Positions 1-5,447 are shown, counted from the stretch's first letter. The stretch: DNA of 7,739 nt from OMOG01 sp041485845 (GCA_041485845.1 JBGPKH010000443.1:1-7739), one strand, 5' to 3'. Made by a program: numbers and translations. The notes: generated by a model not told the origin, from the letters alone.

Positions 1-174
1 CACGAAGTCTTCTCGACGCCCGAGATGATCGCGAATTTCGTCAAGGGCATTCCGCTGGGGCGGGTGGGGACGTCGATGGAGTGCGCGATGGCTATCGCGT
101 TTCTGGCGTCGGACGCGGCGGCGTATATCGTGGGGGAGACGATCGAGGTCAACGGCGGGCAGTTGATGCTGTAG
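1..174 (+). CDS. SDR family oxidoreductase, C-terminal 57 residues (5' end outside window)
   Basis: Frame 1 is open from the first base to a TAG at 172-174 and encodes the end of a short-chain dehydrogenase/reductase, the Rossmann-fold NAD(P)-dependent oxidoreductase family. The sequence shows the family's usual ending: IPLGRVG, then a stretch in which the FLAS-D-AAYIVGETIEVNGG core matches the 'FLaSdaasyitGq.i.vdGG' signature of FabG-like SDRs, then a short QLML tail. The nucleotide-binding and Ser-Tyr-Lys active-site regions lie upstream of the window, so substrate and cofactor preference cannot be judged. The last 20 codons and about 37 bp after the stop are repeated just downstream in diverged form. 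Family assignment is firm; specific activity is unknown. Confidence 0.9.
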   Translation, partial: HEVFSTPEMIANFVKGIPLGRVGTSMECAMAIAFLASDAAAYIVGETIEVNGGQLML

Positions 175-326
175 GTTTGGGCGGCGCGGGCGGTTTCGCC
201 CAATGTCACTGAGCTTCCCCAATATGGCGATGCGGCGGCTTACATCGTGGGGGAGACGCTCGAGGTCAACGGCGGGCAGTTGATGTTGTAGGTTTGGCGG
301 CGCGGGCGGTTTCACCCATTGGCACT
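112..326. repeat. Diverged tandem copy of SDR gene tail (112-210 and 229-326)
   Basis: Bases 112-210 recur at 229-326, offset 117 bp, with one 1-bp deletion just after the stop codon. The repeat covers the last 20 codons, the TAG stop and about 37 bp of downstream sequence. In the 60 coding bases I count five differences: four synonymous and one Ile-to-Leu. The 18 bp between the copies show no clear similarity to the sequence that precedes the first copy. Confidence 0.85.
229..291 (+). pseudogene. Remnant of a second SDR gene (last 20 codons only)
   Basis: The bases encode DAAAYIVGETLEVNGGQLML followed by TAG, almost identical to the end of the intact SDR gene upstream. There is no start codon, ribosome-binding site or other SDR sequence in front of it, so it cannot be an independent gene. 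The mostly synonymous differences suggest the copy diverged while still part of a complete coding gene, and that the rest of a tandem paralogue was later deleted. A recent local duplication followed by random decay is a less good fit. Confidence 0.7.
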
Positions 327-462
327 CATGCTACGGATTTCGCGGGACGGACTACCTGGTCCGCGATGGGCGTCACGATAGTCGCGGCGGACGGTCCGAT
401 TGGCGGTGTACGGGCGCATCGGGGATTTCCTTTTCCCGCGGGATTGTCGCCCCCCGGAGCCG

Positions 463-549
463 TCCCACGCACACCAATCCCAGGGCGTCTCCGAGCACCA
501 GCCGGCTTACCCCGCTCGCCGTCGCGCCCAGCGCCATCCGAACACGGAC
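463..549 (-). pseudogene. Fragment of an FtsX-like/ADOP permease
   Basis: On the minus strand these bases read VRVRMALGATASGVSRLVLG and then DALGLVCVG. This matches the conserved cytoplasmic segment near the C-terminus of MacB/FtsX-type permeases, where 'EIGIRMALGA....VLRLVL.QGL.LV..G' is typical, including the acidobacterial duplicated orphan permeases (ADOP). Similarity stops on both sides: the expected preceding RRTREIG is absent and the following residues are not a membrane segment. It is therefore a relic of about 29 codons and not a gene. Apart from this relic I see nothing coding between 327 and 585. The intact family works as membrane components linked to PadR regulators in Acidobacteriota. 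Confidence 0.55.
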
Positions 550-570
550 GCTGCCGCCGGCGGAGGGCAC

Positions 571-576
571 TATAAT
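571..576 (+). promoter_or_regulatory. Consensus -10 box (TATAAT) for a probably leaderless mRNA
   Basis: A perfect TATAAT stands out in GC-rich sequence and lies 9 nt before the ATG at 586. Transcription would start about 7 nt after the box, at or within a few bases of the ATG. There is no convincing TTGACA-like -35 at 17 bp and no Shine-Dalgarno sequence before the ATG, which fits leaderless initiation. Confidence 0.55.
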
Positions 577-585
577 AGATCGCAG

Positions 586-771
586 ATGTCGGCCATCATC
601 ATCTTCGTCTCCACTGGCCTTTTCGTTTACTGGGCTTCACGAACGACGATTCTGCTGCACGGCTCCGACGACGAGATCGACGCGACGCTTGAAAACGACC
701 TGTGGCGGGGCCGCAGATTTCTACTGTGGTTGCGCTCGATGTTGGTGCCGCCACCGCAATTGGCCGGGTAG
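586..771 (+). CDS. Small single-pass membrane protein, 61 aa, function unknown
   Basis: I do not recognise a named family. The protein opens with a hydrophobic segment (about residues 2-17, SAIIIFVSTGLFVYW) that should span the membrane once. An acidic patch follows (GSDDEIDATLEND, residues 26-38), then a basic amphipathic stretch with several Trp, Arg and Leu (WRGRRFLLWLR, 40-50), and a PPPQLAG end. This division into membrane anchor, acidic linker and basic helix looks like a genuine small membrane protein and not a chance frame. The ATG at 586 is chosen because TATAAT lies 9 nt upstream; longer in-frame starts would include proline/arginine-rich junk that overlaps the permease relic. No SD is visible. 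A 19-bp palindrome lies 25 bp after the stop. Confidence 0.6.
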   Translation: MSAIIIFVSTGLFVYWASRTTILLHGSDDEIDATLENDLWRGRRFLLWLRSMLVPPPQLAG

Positions 772-796
772 CCGGCCGGCTAATCGCCCCAAAATG

Positions 797-815
797 TTGG
801 GACACCGTGTCCCAA
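797..815. repeat. 19-bp perfect palindrome TTGGGACACCGTGTCCCAA
   Basis: Nine-base arms flank a single central C. It lies between the end of the small membrane protein gene and a gene remnant on the other strand. On the plus strand it is followed by A residues and not by a T run, so it is a poor intrinsic terminator. It could be a protein-binding site or a REP-like dispersed repeat. Its GGGACA/TGTCCC arms resemble those of the hairpin at 1056-1078. Confidence 0.6.
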
Positions 816-824
816 AAAATCCGT

Positions 825-1044
825 TTATCGCCGCCTTCGGTGCTTGATTCGTCCCTCTCCCTGGGCCGCGCCGGGTTGCACTACCACGGCCATCACGCCC
901 CCATCCGCCAGCGCCATCACTTCCGGACGATGGGTGCCGGAGGGGGAGAGCGTGCGTCGCGACGTGGGTGAAGGCGGGCCCCGCGCGGGCGGGCAGCAGG
1001 GTGGCGGCGAAAAACAACGCGACGGCTTTGAGCGGTTGGATCAT
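825..1044 (-). pseudogene. N-terminal remnant of a secreted protein, frameshifted
   Basis: From an ATG at 1044 on the minus strand the frame encodes a typical signal peptide (MIQPLKAVALFFAATLLPARA) followed by GPAFTHVAT. The same frame then becomes low-complexity Gly/Arg sequence. Skipping one base at about 955-958 gives a better continuation: TLSPSGTHRPEVMALADGGV, MAVVVQPG and then IKHRRR, ending at TAA (825-827). The PEV-ALADGG-V pattern resembles the first strand of secreted propeller proteins of the BNR/sialidase-like kind ('PEvvaLpDGg.lvvy'). This suggests an N-terminal stub of about 70 codons with a 1-base insertion and the rest lost. The family guess is weak; the signal peptide and frame change are visible in the sequence. 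No SD precedes the ATG. Confidence 0.45.
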
Positions 1045-1055
1045 GCGGCTAGCTT

Positions 1056-1078
1056 GGACAGGCCGGGAGGGCCTGTCC
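1056..1078. repeat. Hairpin GGACAGGCC-n5-GGCCTGTCC after the GYD gene
   Basis: Nine-bp perfect arms with a 5-nt loop begin 8 nt beyond the stop of the minus-strand GYD gene. The position suits a 3' hairpin for that transcript, but no T run follows on the minus strand (AAGCTAGC follows). It may be a Rho-assisted or mRNA-protecting hairpin, or one of a family of GGGACAG-type dispersed inverted repeats. Confidence 0.5.
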
Positions 1079-1086
1079 CACTGGCC

Positions 1087-1407
1087 CTACGCACCGGGGG
1101 CGCGGTATGGCACTCCTTTGGCGAGCGCCGCATCCACTTCGTCGATTGTCAGGAGTGCGGTGGTCCTGGTCCGCACCATTCCGGTAGCCGAGACCGCCAG
1201 GCCGAGGGCCGCGGCCGATACGTGGTCCGGGAAATCGCACACCACAAACACGTCGGTGTCCCCCAACGCGTAATACACACTCTCCAGCCGGCCGCCCAGC
1301 GCGGCCAGCGCCTTGTCGATAGCTGCCTTGCGGCCCGACGCTTTGTCTTTCGCCAACCCGCGCAAACCTTCTGCGGTATAGTTGGCCTCCACGAGAAATT
1401 TGGGCAT
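1087..1407 (-). CDS. GYD domain-containing protein, 106 aa
   Basis: The protein matches the small GYD family (PF08734), a ferredoxin-like alpha/beta fold usually near 100 residues; biochemical function is not established. It starts MPKFLVEANYTAEGLRGLAK, the usual first strand and helix. At residues 48-61 it has ALGDTDVFVVCDFP, the position of the family's Gly-Tyr-Asp motif, with Thr in place of Tyr here. It continues with an Ala-rich helix (64-72) and GMVRTRTTALLTIDE (76-90). The start at 1407 is supported by a good SD (GGAGGA) about 9 nt upstream; a longer frame upstream overlaps the divergent gene and carries no family sequence. The gene diverges from the hydrolase at 1473 with 65 bp between, so the promoters share this gap. 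A hairpin follows its stop. Confidence 0.88.
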   Translation of the reverse strand: MPKFLVEANYTAEGLRGLAKDKASGRKAAIDKALAALGGRLESVYYALGDTDVFVVCDFPDHVSAAALGLAVSATGMVRTRTTALLTIDEVDAALAKGVPYRAPGA

Positions 1408-1472
1408 TCCGGTACTTCCTCCGGGTACATGATACTCCGGATGGTGTAGAGTAGTGCGAAAGGGGGTGTGCC

Positions 1473-2414
1473 ATGAAACGAGTACGCGGCCTTTTGTTTC
1501 TGGTATTCGCCACGCTGGGCGGCATTGCACTGTTGGTTTCGCGCTCCGATGCCAATCCCGAAACCGTTCGCATCGTGGTTCCCGGAGTGTGGTTTCGCGA
1601 AGGCGACATGGACAAGGGGCACTGCAACAACGTCATCATCGAGATGAAGGACTACCTCATCGTGGTGGACGCCAATTATCCCAGCGGCGCGCGCGGCGCC
1701 ATGGCGGATGCCAAACGCCTGTCGTCCAAGCCCGTCAAGTACGTCTTCGACACGCATCACCATGGCGACCACCTCTACGGAAACGCGGTCTGGACCCAGG
1801 CAGGCGCCACCACCCTCGCTTTCAAAGGGGTGTCGGAGGAATTGAAGCGCCTGGAGCCGGCCCGCTGGCTGGCGTCCGCCAAGAGCCGTCCCGACGTGGC
1901 CGAGCTCAAGCGCGACACGGCCGAGCCGCCCAAGCAGGACATCAACGAAATGATGTACGTGCTCAACGACGGCTCGCGCAAAGTGGAGTTCCGCCATTTC
2001 GGCTGGGCCCACACGCGCGGCGACGGCTTCGTCTATCTTCCCAAGGAGCAGGTGCTGTGCACCGGCGACGCCGCGGTGAACGGCCCCTATAACGCCACTA
2101 TGGACGCGAACATCGGAAACTGGCCCACGGTTCTGCACACCGCCGAGAAGCTCAAGGTGAAGTTCGTGCTGCCCGGCCACGGCCTGCTTGCGGGCAAGGA
2201 ATTACTGGCCGGCCAGGCACAGTTCATGGCCGAGCTTTACAAATCGGTGAAGGCTGGAATCGACCAGGGAAAAAAGGTGGAAGATCTGCAGTCCGCGATC
2301 CAGATGCCCGACGCCGTCAGCGCCTGGGTTAGCGACGCGTCGCTGAAGCGGCAGATCAAGGATGCCTACGACGAGATCAAGCAGGGCAAGCCGCGCGGGG
2401 ACTTGACGCAATAG
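1473..2414 (+). CDS. Secreted metallo-beta-lactamase-fold hydrolase, 313 aa
   Basis: This is an MBL-superfamily metallohydrolase, normally a di-zinc enzyme. Residues 1-27 form a signal peptide (MKRVRGLLFLVFATLGGIAL, then LLVSRSDA), so the enzyme should act outside the cytoplasm. Metal ligands are in place: T-HHHGDH at 94-100 (motif HxHxDH), His180 in GWAHTRGD, Asp199 in CTGDAAVNG and His236 in PGHG. An early GHCNN at 49-53 and IVVDANYP at 63-70 match the first beta-hairpin and the 'viDt.y' strand. The substrate is unknown: this subgroup includes lactonase-like and SoxH/quinoprotein-associated MBLs as well as class B beta-lactamase relatives, and resistance should not be assumed. The ATG at 1473 has a GGGGGTG SD 4 nt upstream. 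The stop TAG overlaps the GTG of the next gene by one base, so the two are probably translationally coupled. Confidence 0.88.
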   Translation: MKRVRGLLFLVFATLGGIALLVSRSDANPETVRIVVPGVWFREGDMDKGHCNNVIIEMKDYLIVVDANYPSGARGAMADAKRLSSKPVKYVFDTHHHGDHLYGNAVWTQAGATTLAFKGVSEELKRLEPARWLASAKSRPDVAELKRDTAEPPKQDINEMMYVLNDGSRKVEFRHFGWAHTRGDGFVYLPKEQVLCTGDAAVNGPYNATMDANIGNWPTVLHTAEKLKVKFVLPGHGLLAGKELLAGQAQFMAELYKSVKAGIDQGKKVEDLQSAIQMPDAVSAWVSDASLKRQIKDAYDEIKQGKPRGDLTQ

Positions 2415-3910
2415 TGCGATCGAAACCGCGCCGCCCGACAACCGCTGCGCCGCCTTCCGTAGGGGCGTCTCCCCGAACTGCTCCGTGGTTCTCCGCTCCG
2501 GGCCGCAGCCGCTTCCTGTATCCGCTCCTTTCGATGGTTCTGCTGATCCCCTGCTTCTGGCAATCGCGTTTGCAGGCGGGCGACCTTTCCAGCCACATCT
2601 ACAACGCGTGGCTGGCGCAATTGATTTCCGCCGGCCACGCGCCGGGACTGGCGATCGTCCGGCAGACCACCAACGTTCTGTTCGACCTCATGCTGAGCGG
2701 CCTGTTCTCGCTATTCGGCGCGGAGGCCGCGCAGCGGATTTCGGTGTCGCTCGCAGTCCTGGTGTTGGTCTGGGGAGCGTTCGCCTTCGTGGCCGCCGTT
2801 TCGGGCCGGCGCGCGTGGCACGTGCTGCCAATCCTCGCCATGCTGGCCTACGGCTGGGTGTTTCACATGGGATTATTCGGCTTCTATCTCAGCCTCGGAG
2901 TGTGCTTCTGGGCGCTGGCTCTCGCTTGGAAGGGCACTCCGCGGCGATTCGCGATGGCTGCGCCGGTGCTGGCCATCGCGTGGGTGGCTCACGCCCTGCC
3001 GGTGGCCTGGACCGCGAGTGTCCTCATCTACATATGGCTGGCCCGACGCATGGGGACGCGCCGGCACTTACCGCTGATGATCGCCTCGGCGATGGCCATG
3101 GTCATTCTGCGGGTGGCTCTCGGAACCTGGACGATCATACGATGGTTTCCCGAGCAGATCGCCAGCGCCGCCGGTCTCGACCAGGTCGCGGTGTTCGACG
3201 GCAAATACCGCGTGGCGGTCGTCGGGCTGTCCGCAGTCTGGGCGTTAGGGTTCGCCAGTCTGTTTCGGGAATCCAAAGCTCGCGAAGTGGTTTCCAGCAT
3301 CCCATTTCAGATCACCCTGCTGATGGCGATCGGCATCTTCGTTCTCCCCACCACCGTGCTGCTCCCCGGCTATCAGCACCCGTTGGCTTACGTGGCGGAG
3401 CGCATGTCGCTGGCGCTGGCCGTCTGTATTTGTGCGCTACTGGGCGGCGCGCGGACGCGCGTCTACCATCACTATGCGATGGCGCTGGTGGCGATCGTCT
3501 TTTTCGCCTTTCTCTTTCGCGATGAGAGCGTGTTCAATTCCGTGGAAGACCGCATGCTCCGGCTGGTGGCGCAACTGCCTGCGAACCAGAGGGTCATCAG
3601 CGCGATCGACGCCTCCGCGCTGCGCGTCAACGCTTTGACGCACATGATCGACCGCGTTTGCCTCGGGCGGTGTTACAGCTATGCCAATTATGAACCATCC
3701 ACTGCGCAGTTCCGCATTCGAGCCGTGGCGGAGAACCCCATCGTCATCGATTCGCACCTGGGCGCCGAGGAAATGCAAAGGGGAAGTTACTTAGTGAACC
3801 AGCGCGACTTACCCCTCTACGAACTCAACATAGGCCGGAATCAACGGATGGTGATGCTCAGCCTGCTGCCGGGCGTCCCCAACGGCATCACTCCGTGGAA
3901 CCCCCTTTAG
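2414..3910 (+). CDS. Polytopic membrane protein, GT-C glycosyltransferase-like, 498 aa
   Basis: An integral membrane protein with about 10-11 hydrophobic segments between residues 34 and 370, followed by a soluble C-terminal part of roughly 130 residues. After the first membrane segment (about 34-49) comes QAGDLSSHIYNAWLAQLISA (54-73). An Asp (57) and His (61) in the first outer loop recall the catalytic loop of GT-C enzymes, which use polyprenyl-phosphate sugars. No named family is recognised, so the sugar and acceptor are unknown, and a non-enzymatic membrane protein remains possible. The chosen GTG start overlaps the hydrolase stop as TAGTG and gives a basic cytoplasmic leader; an ATG at residue 41 would cut the first membrane segment and is less likely. 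The last 12 codons (GVPNGITPWNPL) lie in a repeat whose second copy is 207 bp downstream. Confidence 0.75.
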   Translation: MRSKPRRPTTAAPPSVGASPRTAPWFSAPGRSRFLYPLLSMVLLIPCFWQSRLQAGDLSSHIYNAWLAQLISAGHAPGLAIVRQTTNVLFDLMLSGLFSLFGAEAAQRISVSLAVLVLVWGAFAFVAAVSGRRAWHVLPILAMLAYGWVFHMGLFGFYLSLGVCFWALALAWKGTPRRFAMAAPVLAIAWVAHALPVAWTASVLIYIWLARRMGTRRHLPLMIASAMAMVILRVALGTWTIIRWFPEQIASAAGLDQVAVFDGKYRVAVVGLSAVWALGFASLFRESKAREVVSSIPFQITLLMAIGIFVLPTTVLLPGYQHPLAYVAERMSLALAVCICALLGGARTRVYHHYAMALVAIVFFAFLFRDESVFNSVEDRMLRLVAQLPANQRVISAIDASALRVNALTHMIDRVCLGRCYSYANYEPSTAQFRIRAVAENPIVIDSHLGAEEMQRGSYLVNQRDLPLYELNIGRNQRMVMLSLLPGVPNGITPWNPL

Positions 3911-3911
3911 G
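3872..3911. repeat. 40-bp direct repeat, copy A (end of membrane protein gene)
   Basis: This 40-bp segment matches 4079-4118 at 33 of 40 bases, with an unbroken 17-base match CCCAACGGCATCACTCC. It encodes the final GVPNGITPWNPL of the membrane protein, and the TAG stop lies within it. The corresponding codon in copy B is CAG. Confidence 0.75.
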
Positions 3912-4078
3912 AGCATGGGTCGCTCACACTACCATCTGCCACTGGAAAACCCCAGCGGCAGCGCCAGTTGACTTTGGTTTCGCGCCGGGCGATGGCGGCC
4001 TGTGGCTCACGTTCGGCGACCACGGAGCAGTACCAGCGGCGGGGTGCGCACAGAGCCAGGCACAGAGCCCGGCGCCCC

Positions 4079-4118
4079 GGCGTTCCCAACGGCATCACTC
4101 CCTCGAAGCCCTTCCAGG
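4079..4118. repeat. 40-bp direct repeat, copy B (end of PAP2 gene)
   Basis: This is the second copy, 207 bp (69 codons) downstream of copy A. Read on the plus strand in the same register it gives GVPNGITPSKPFQG and TGA, with no other stop between the two copies besides the TAG of copy A. Read on the minus strand it contains the last codons and stop of the PAP2 gene. The interval 3911-4078 holds no recognisable gene. It is Arg/Pro/Ala-rich in every frame, with a short internal direct repeat (CACAGAGCC at about 4049 and 4061). Confidence 0.7.
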
Positions 4119-4772
4119 GGTGAGCCTCGCCCGCCTGCTCCGTCGCAGCCAGAGATCGTACCCGATGCGCACCGCGCTCACCCAGATCAGGGCTGCCGCA
4201 TAACCGGCCAGCACATCGCTCGCATAATGGACACCCAGGTATACGCGCGAGAATCCGATGGCTGCGGCGAGTGTCCCCGCCGCCACCCAGGTGAGCGCCC
4301 TTTGGGTGCGCGAACGCATCCGCATAGTCAGGATCGCGGCCGCGACTCCGTAAAAGCAACAGGAAACGACCGAATGCCCGCTGGGAAAGCTGTACCCCAG
4401 AGGTTGGACATATCCGAAGAACGCCTCGGGACGGGTCCGCCGGAAAACGATTTTCAGGATCAGGCTCAGGGCCTCCGCCCCGACGGCCGCCGCTACAAAC
4501 ACCAGAGCCGCCCGCCTGCGTCCCGTGACCGCGAGCCGCCATACCAGAAGGCAGGCCAGCGGAACCAGAAACGCTGGCGCGCCGAGCTCGGTGACGGCGC
4601 GCATGACCAAGGTGAGCCGGGGGGAAGCCCAGCCGTGAACCGCGTCGCGAACCGCGCGATCGAACTCCAGGGTCTGTCCGCGCATCACTACGCCGGCCAG
4701 CCAGCCGAAAAGCGCCAGCGTCCCGGCCGCCAGGACAAACCCTCCAATGAGCGCGCGGTTTTGTTTCTCCAT
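4095..4772 (-). CDS. PAP2-family membrane phosphatase, 225 aa
   Basis: This belongs to the phosphatidic acid phosphatase type 2 (PAP2/acid phosphatase-vanadium peroxidase) superfamily, which removes phosphate from lipid substrates such as phosphatidic acid or undecaprenyl pyrophosphate. All three catalytic motifs are present: K107-x6-R114-P115 (KIVFRRTRP), P130-SGH133 and S175-R176-x5-H182-x3-D186 (SRVYLGVHYASD). About six membrane segments surround them, starting with residues 7-29. The ATG at 4772 (MEKQNRALIGG) begins right before the first membrane helix. An upstream ATG at 4838 would add 22 residues without family similarity. An AAGG-containing stretch abuts the 4772 ATG too closely to be a good SD. 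A TATACA lies 9 nt before it, so short-leader transcription is possible. The last codons lie in repeat copy B. It converges with the membrane protein gene at 3910. Confidence 0.85.
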   Translation of the reverse strand: MEKQNRALIGGFVLAAGTLALFGWLAGVVMRGQTLEFDRAVRDAVHGWASPRLTLVMRAVTELGAPAFLVPLACLLVWRLAVTGRRRAALVFVAAAVGAEALSLILKIVFRRTRPEAFFGYVQPLGYSFPSGHSVVSCCFYGVAAAILTMRMRSRTQRALTWVAAGTLAAAIGFSRVYLGVHYASDVLAGYAAALIWVSAVRIGYDLWLRRSRRARLTPGRASRE

Positions 4773-4867
4773 TCCTTCTACTGTATATTCCGGCAATCGC
4801 GCGGCGCAGGCGGATGAAAACGCACATCCAATCGCCATGGCGCTACAGGCCCATAACCAAAGCTAGC

Positions 4868-4896
4868 TTGTAGTTAACACACAAATACTACACAAT
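4868..4896 (+). promoter_or_regulatory. Candidate sigma-70 promoter TTGTAG-n17-CACAAT
   Basis: An A/T-rich island in GC-rich sequence holds TTGTAG at 4868-4873 and CACAAT at 4891-4896, 17 bp apart, each matching 4 of 6 consensus bases. It lies 36 bp before the ATG of the 82-codon gene, leaving room for the clear SD at 4919-4924. A TACACA at 4889 is an alternative -10. Confidence 0.4.
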
Positions 4897-4932
4897 CGGA
4901 GTGGTTGGGGAATGAGCTAAGGAGATGGAGAA

Positions 4933-5181
4933 ATGTACCTAATTCTGGGTTTTCAGACGGGGCGAAGAACTGAGGCCATCCTGCTGGCCGCTAGCCCGGG
5001 CCGCATGCGGGTTGTTATCAGAAGGCGCAATGACACCATGGAGCTACGTCACATTGAGGACCGCTGGATCTCCGATGACGGCGAGCCGGTCGAAATCGAA
5101 TCGTGGATTTCCGACGGGTACACGGGGATTGCCGGTCTCTTTTCTCAATTCGTCCCCCGCACCCATACGGCCTTCAACTAG
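4933..5181 (+). CDS. Hypothetical protein, 82 aa
   Basis: I do not recognise this protein. It is probably a real gene because a strong SD (AAGGAG, 4919-4924) lies 8 nt before the ATG and an A/T-rich candidate promoter lies upstream. The protein is soluble, with no signal peptide or membrane segment. Alternating hydrophobic and charged residues (YLILGFQTGRRTEAILLAA, MRVVIRRRNDTMELRHIEDR, WISDDGEPVEIESWI) suggest four or five beta-strands, as in a small beta-barrel or SH3-like domain. Two Trp-Ile-Ser-Asp motifs occur (residues 45-48 and 58-61). The C-terminus is polar. The gene converges with the 57-codon gene on the other strand, 9 bp between stops. Function is unknown. Confidence 0.7.
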   Translation: MYLILGFQTGRRTEAILLAASPGRMRVVIRRRNDTMELRHIEDRWISDDGEPVEIESWISDGYTGIAGLFSQFVPRTHTAFN

Positions 5182-5190
5182 CTTCTCGCG

Positions 5191-5364
5191 CTACGCCGCT
5201 TTTTCGGCGCACCTCCGGACTGCCGCCTCAGACCACGTTCGGTTTTTTCGCATGGCCTGGATGCGTTCCAGCGCGTGGATGGTGCGTTCGATCTGCCGGC
5301 AGCAGAAATAATGATAGCGGAGTTGTGCGGCGACATCCCGCGGATTGGCCGATAATATCTTCAT
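5191..5364 (-). CDS. Small basic helical protein, 57 aa, function unknown
   Basis: No known family is recognised. The ATG at 5364 has an SD (GGGAGA) 5 nt upstream. The sequence (MKILSANPRDVAAQLRYHYF, then CCRQIERTIHALERIQAMRK) is rich in Arg, Ala, Gln and Tyr and looks almost wholly alpha-helical. A Cys-Cys pair lies at residues 21-22 in the middle of a possible amphipathic helix (12-40), and a third Cys at 52. There is no signal peptide or membrane segment. An in-frame ATG at 5397 would add MGRVLLYLGDT and is possible but has a poorer SD. The frame stays open far into the sigma factor region on the opposite strand, but that part is antisense to a real gene and is not counted. The gene diverges from the sigma factor and converges with the 82-codon gene. 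Confidence 0.6.
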   Translation of the reverse strand: MKILSANPRDVAAQLRYHYFCCRQIERTIHALERIQAMRKNRTWSEAAVRRCAEKAA

Positions 5365-5407
5365 AGTATCTCCCAAGTAAAGCAGTACCCTGCCCATCCG
5401 GCAATAC

Positions 5408-5421
5408 CCCCGAAAGCGGGG
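5408..5421. other. Small hairpin CCCCG-AAAG-CGGGG in divergent intergenic region
   Basis: A 5-bp G/C stem with a tetraloop lies between the 57-codon gene and the sigma factor, in the likely 5' leader of the minus-strand gene. There is no T run on either strand. I could not match the surroundings to a riboswitch consensus. Confidence 0.3.
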
Positions 5422-5447
5422 CTTGGGCGTAATTGAAGGGGGGATTC

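Noticed and set aside
294..575. A 93-codon plus-strand open frame after the SDR remnant
   Set aside because: It starts inside the repeated non-coding flank, has no SD, and is Pro/Arg/Gly-rich with no domain. The region is better explained by remnants.
1149..2180. A 343-codon minus-strand open frame across the MBL hydrolase and GYD genes
   Set aside because: It reads antisense to a gene with clear metal-binding motifs and out of frame with the GYD protein. His/Val/Gly-rich composition is typical of a shadow frame.
4782..4787. TATACA 9 nt before the PAP2 ATG as a second leaderless promoter on the minus strand
   Set aside because: The spacing matches that of the TATAAT before the 61-codon gene, but no -35 element is recognisable and the -10 is imperfect, so it is noted only in the gene entry.
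3907..4827. A 306-codon open frame on the minus strand overlapping the PAP2 gene
   Set aside because: It is rich in Arg, Gly and Pro without domain signatures, and the overlapping frame encodes a PAP2 protein with all catalytic motifs. It is a by-product of high GC content.
5400..5425. Hairpin region upstream of the 57-codon gene as a riboswitch
   Set aside because: It has only a 5-bp stem, and no conserved riboswitch core sequence could be recognised.
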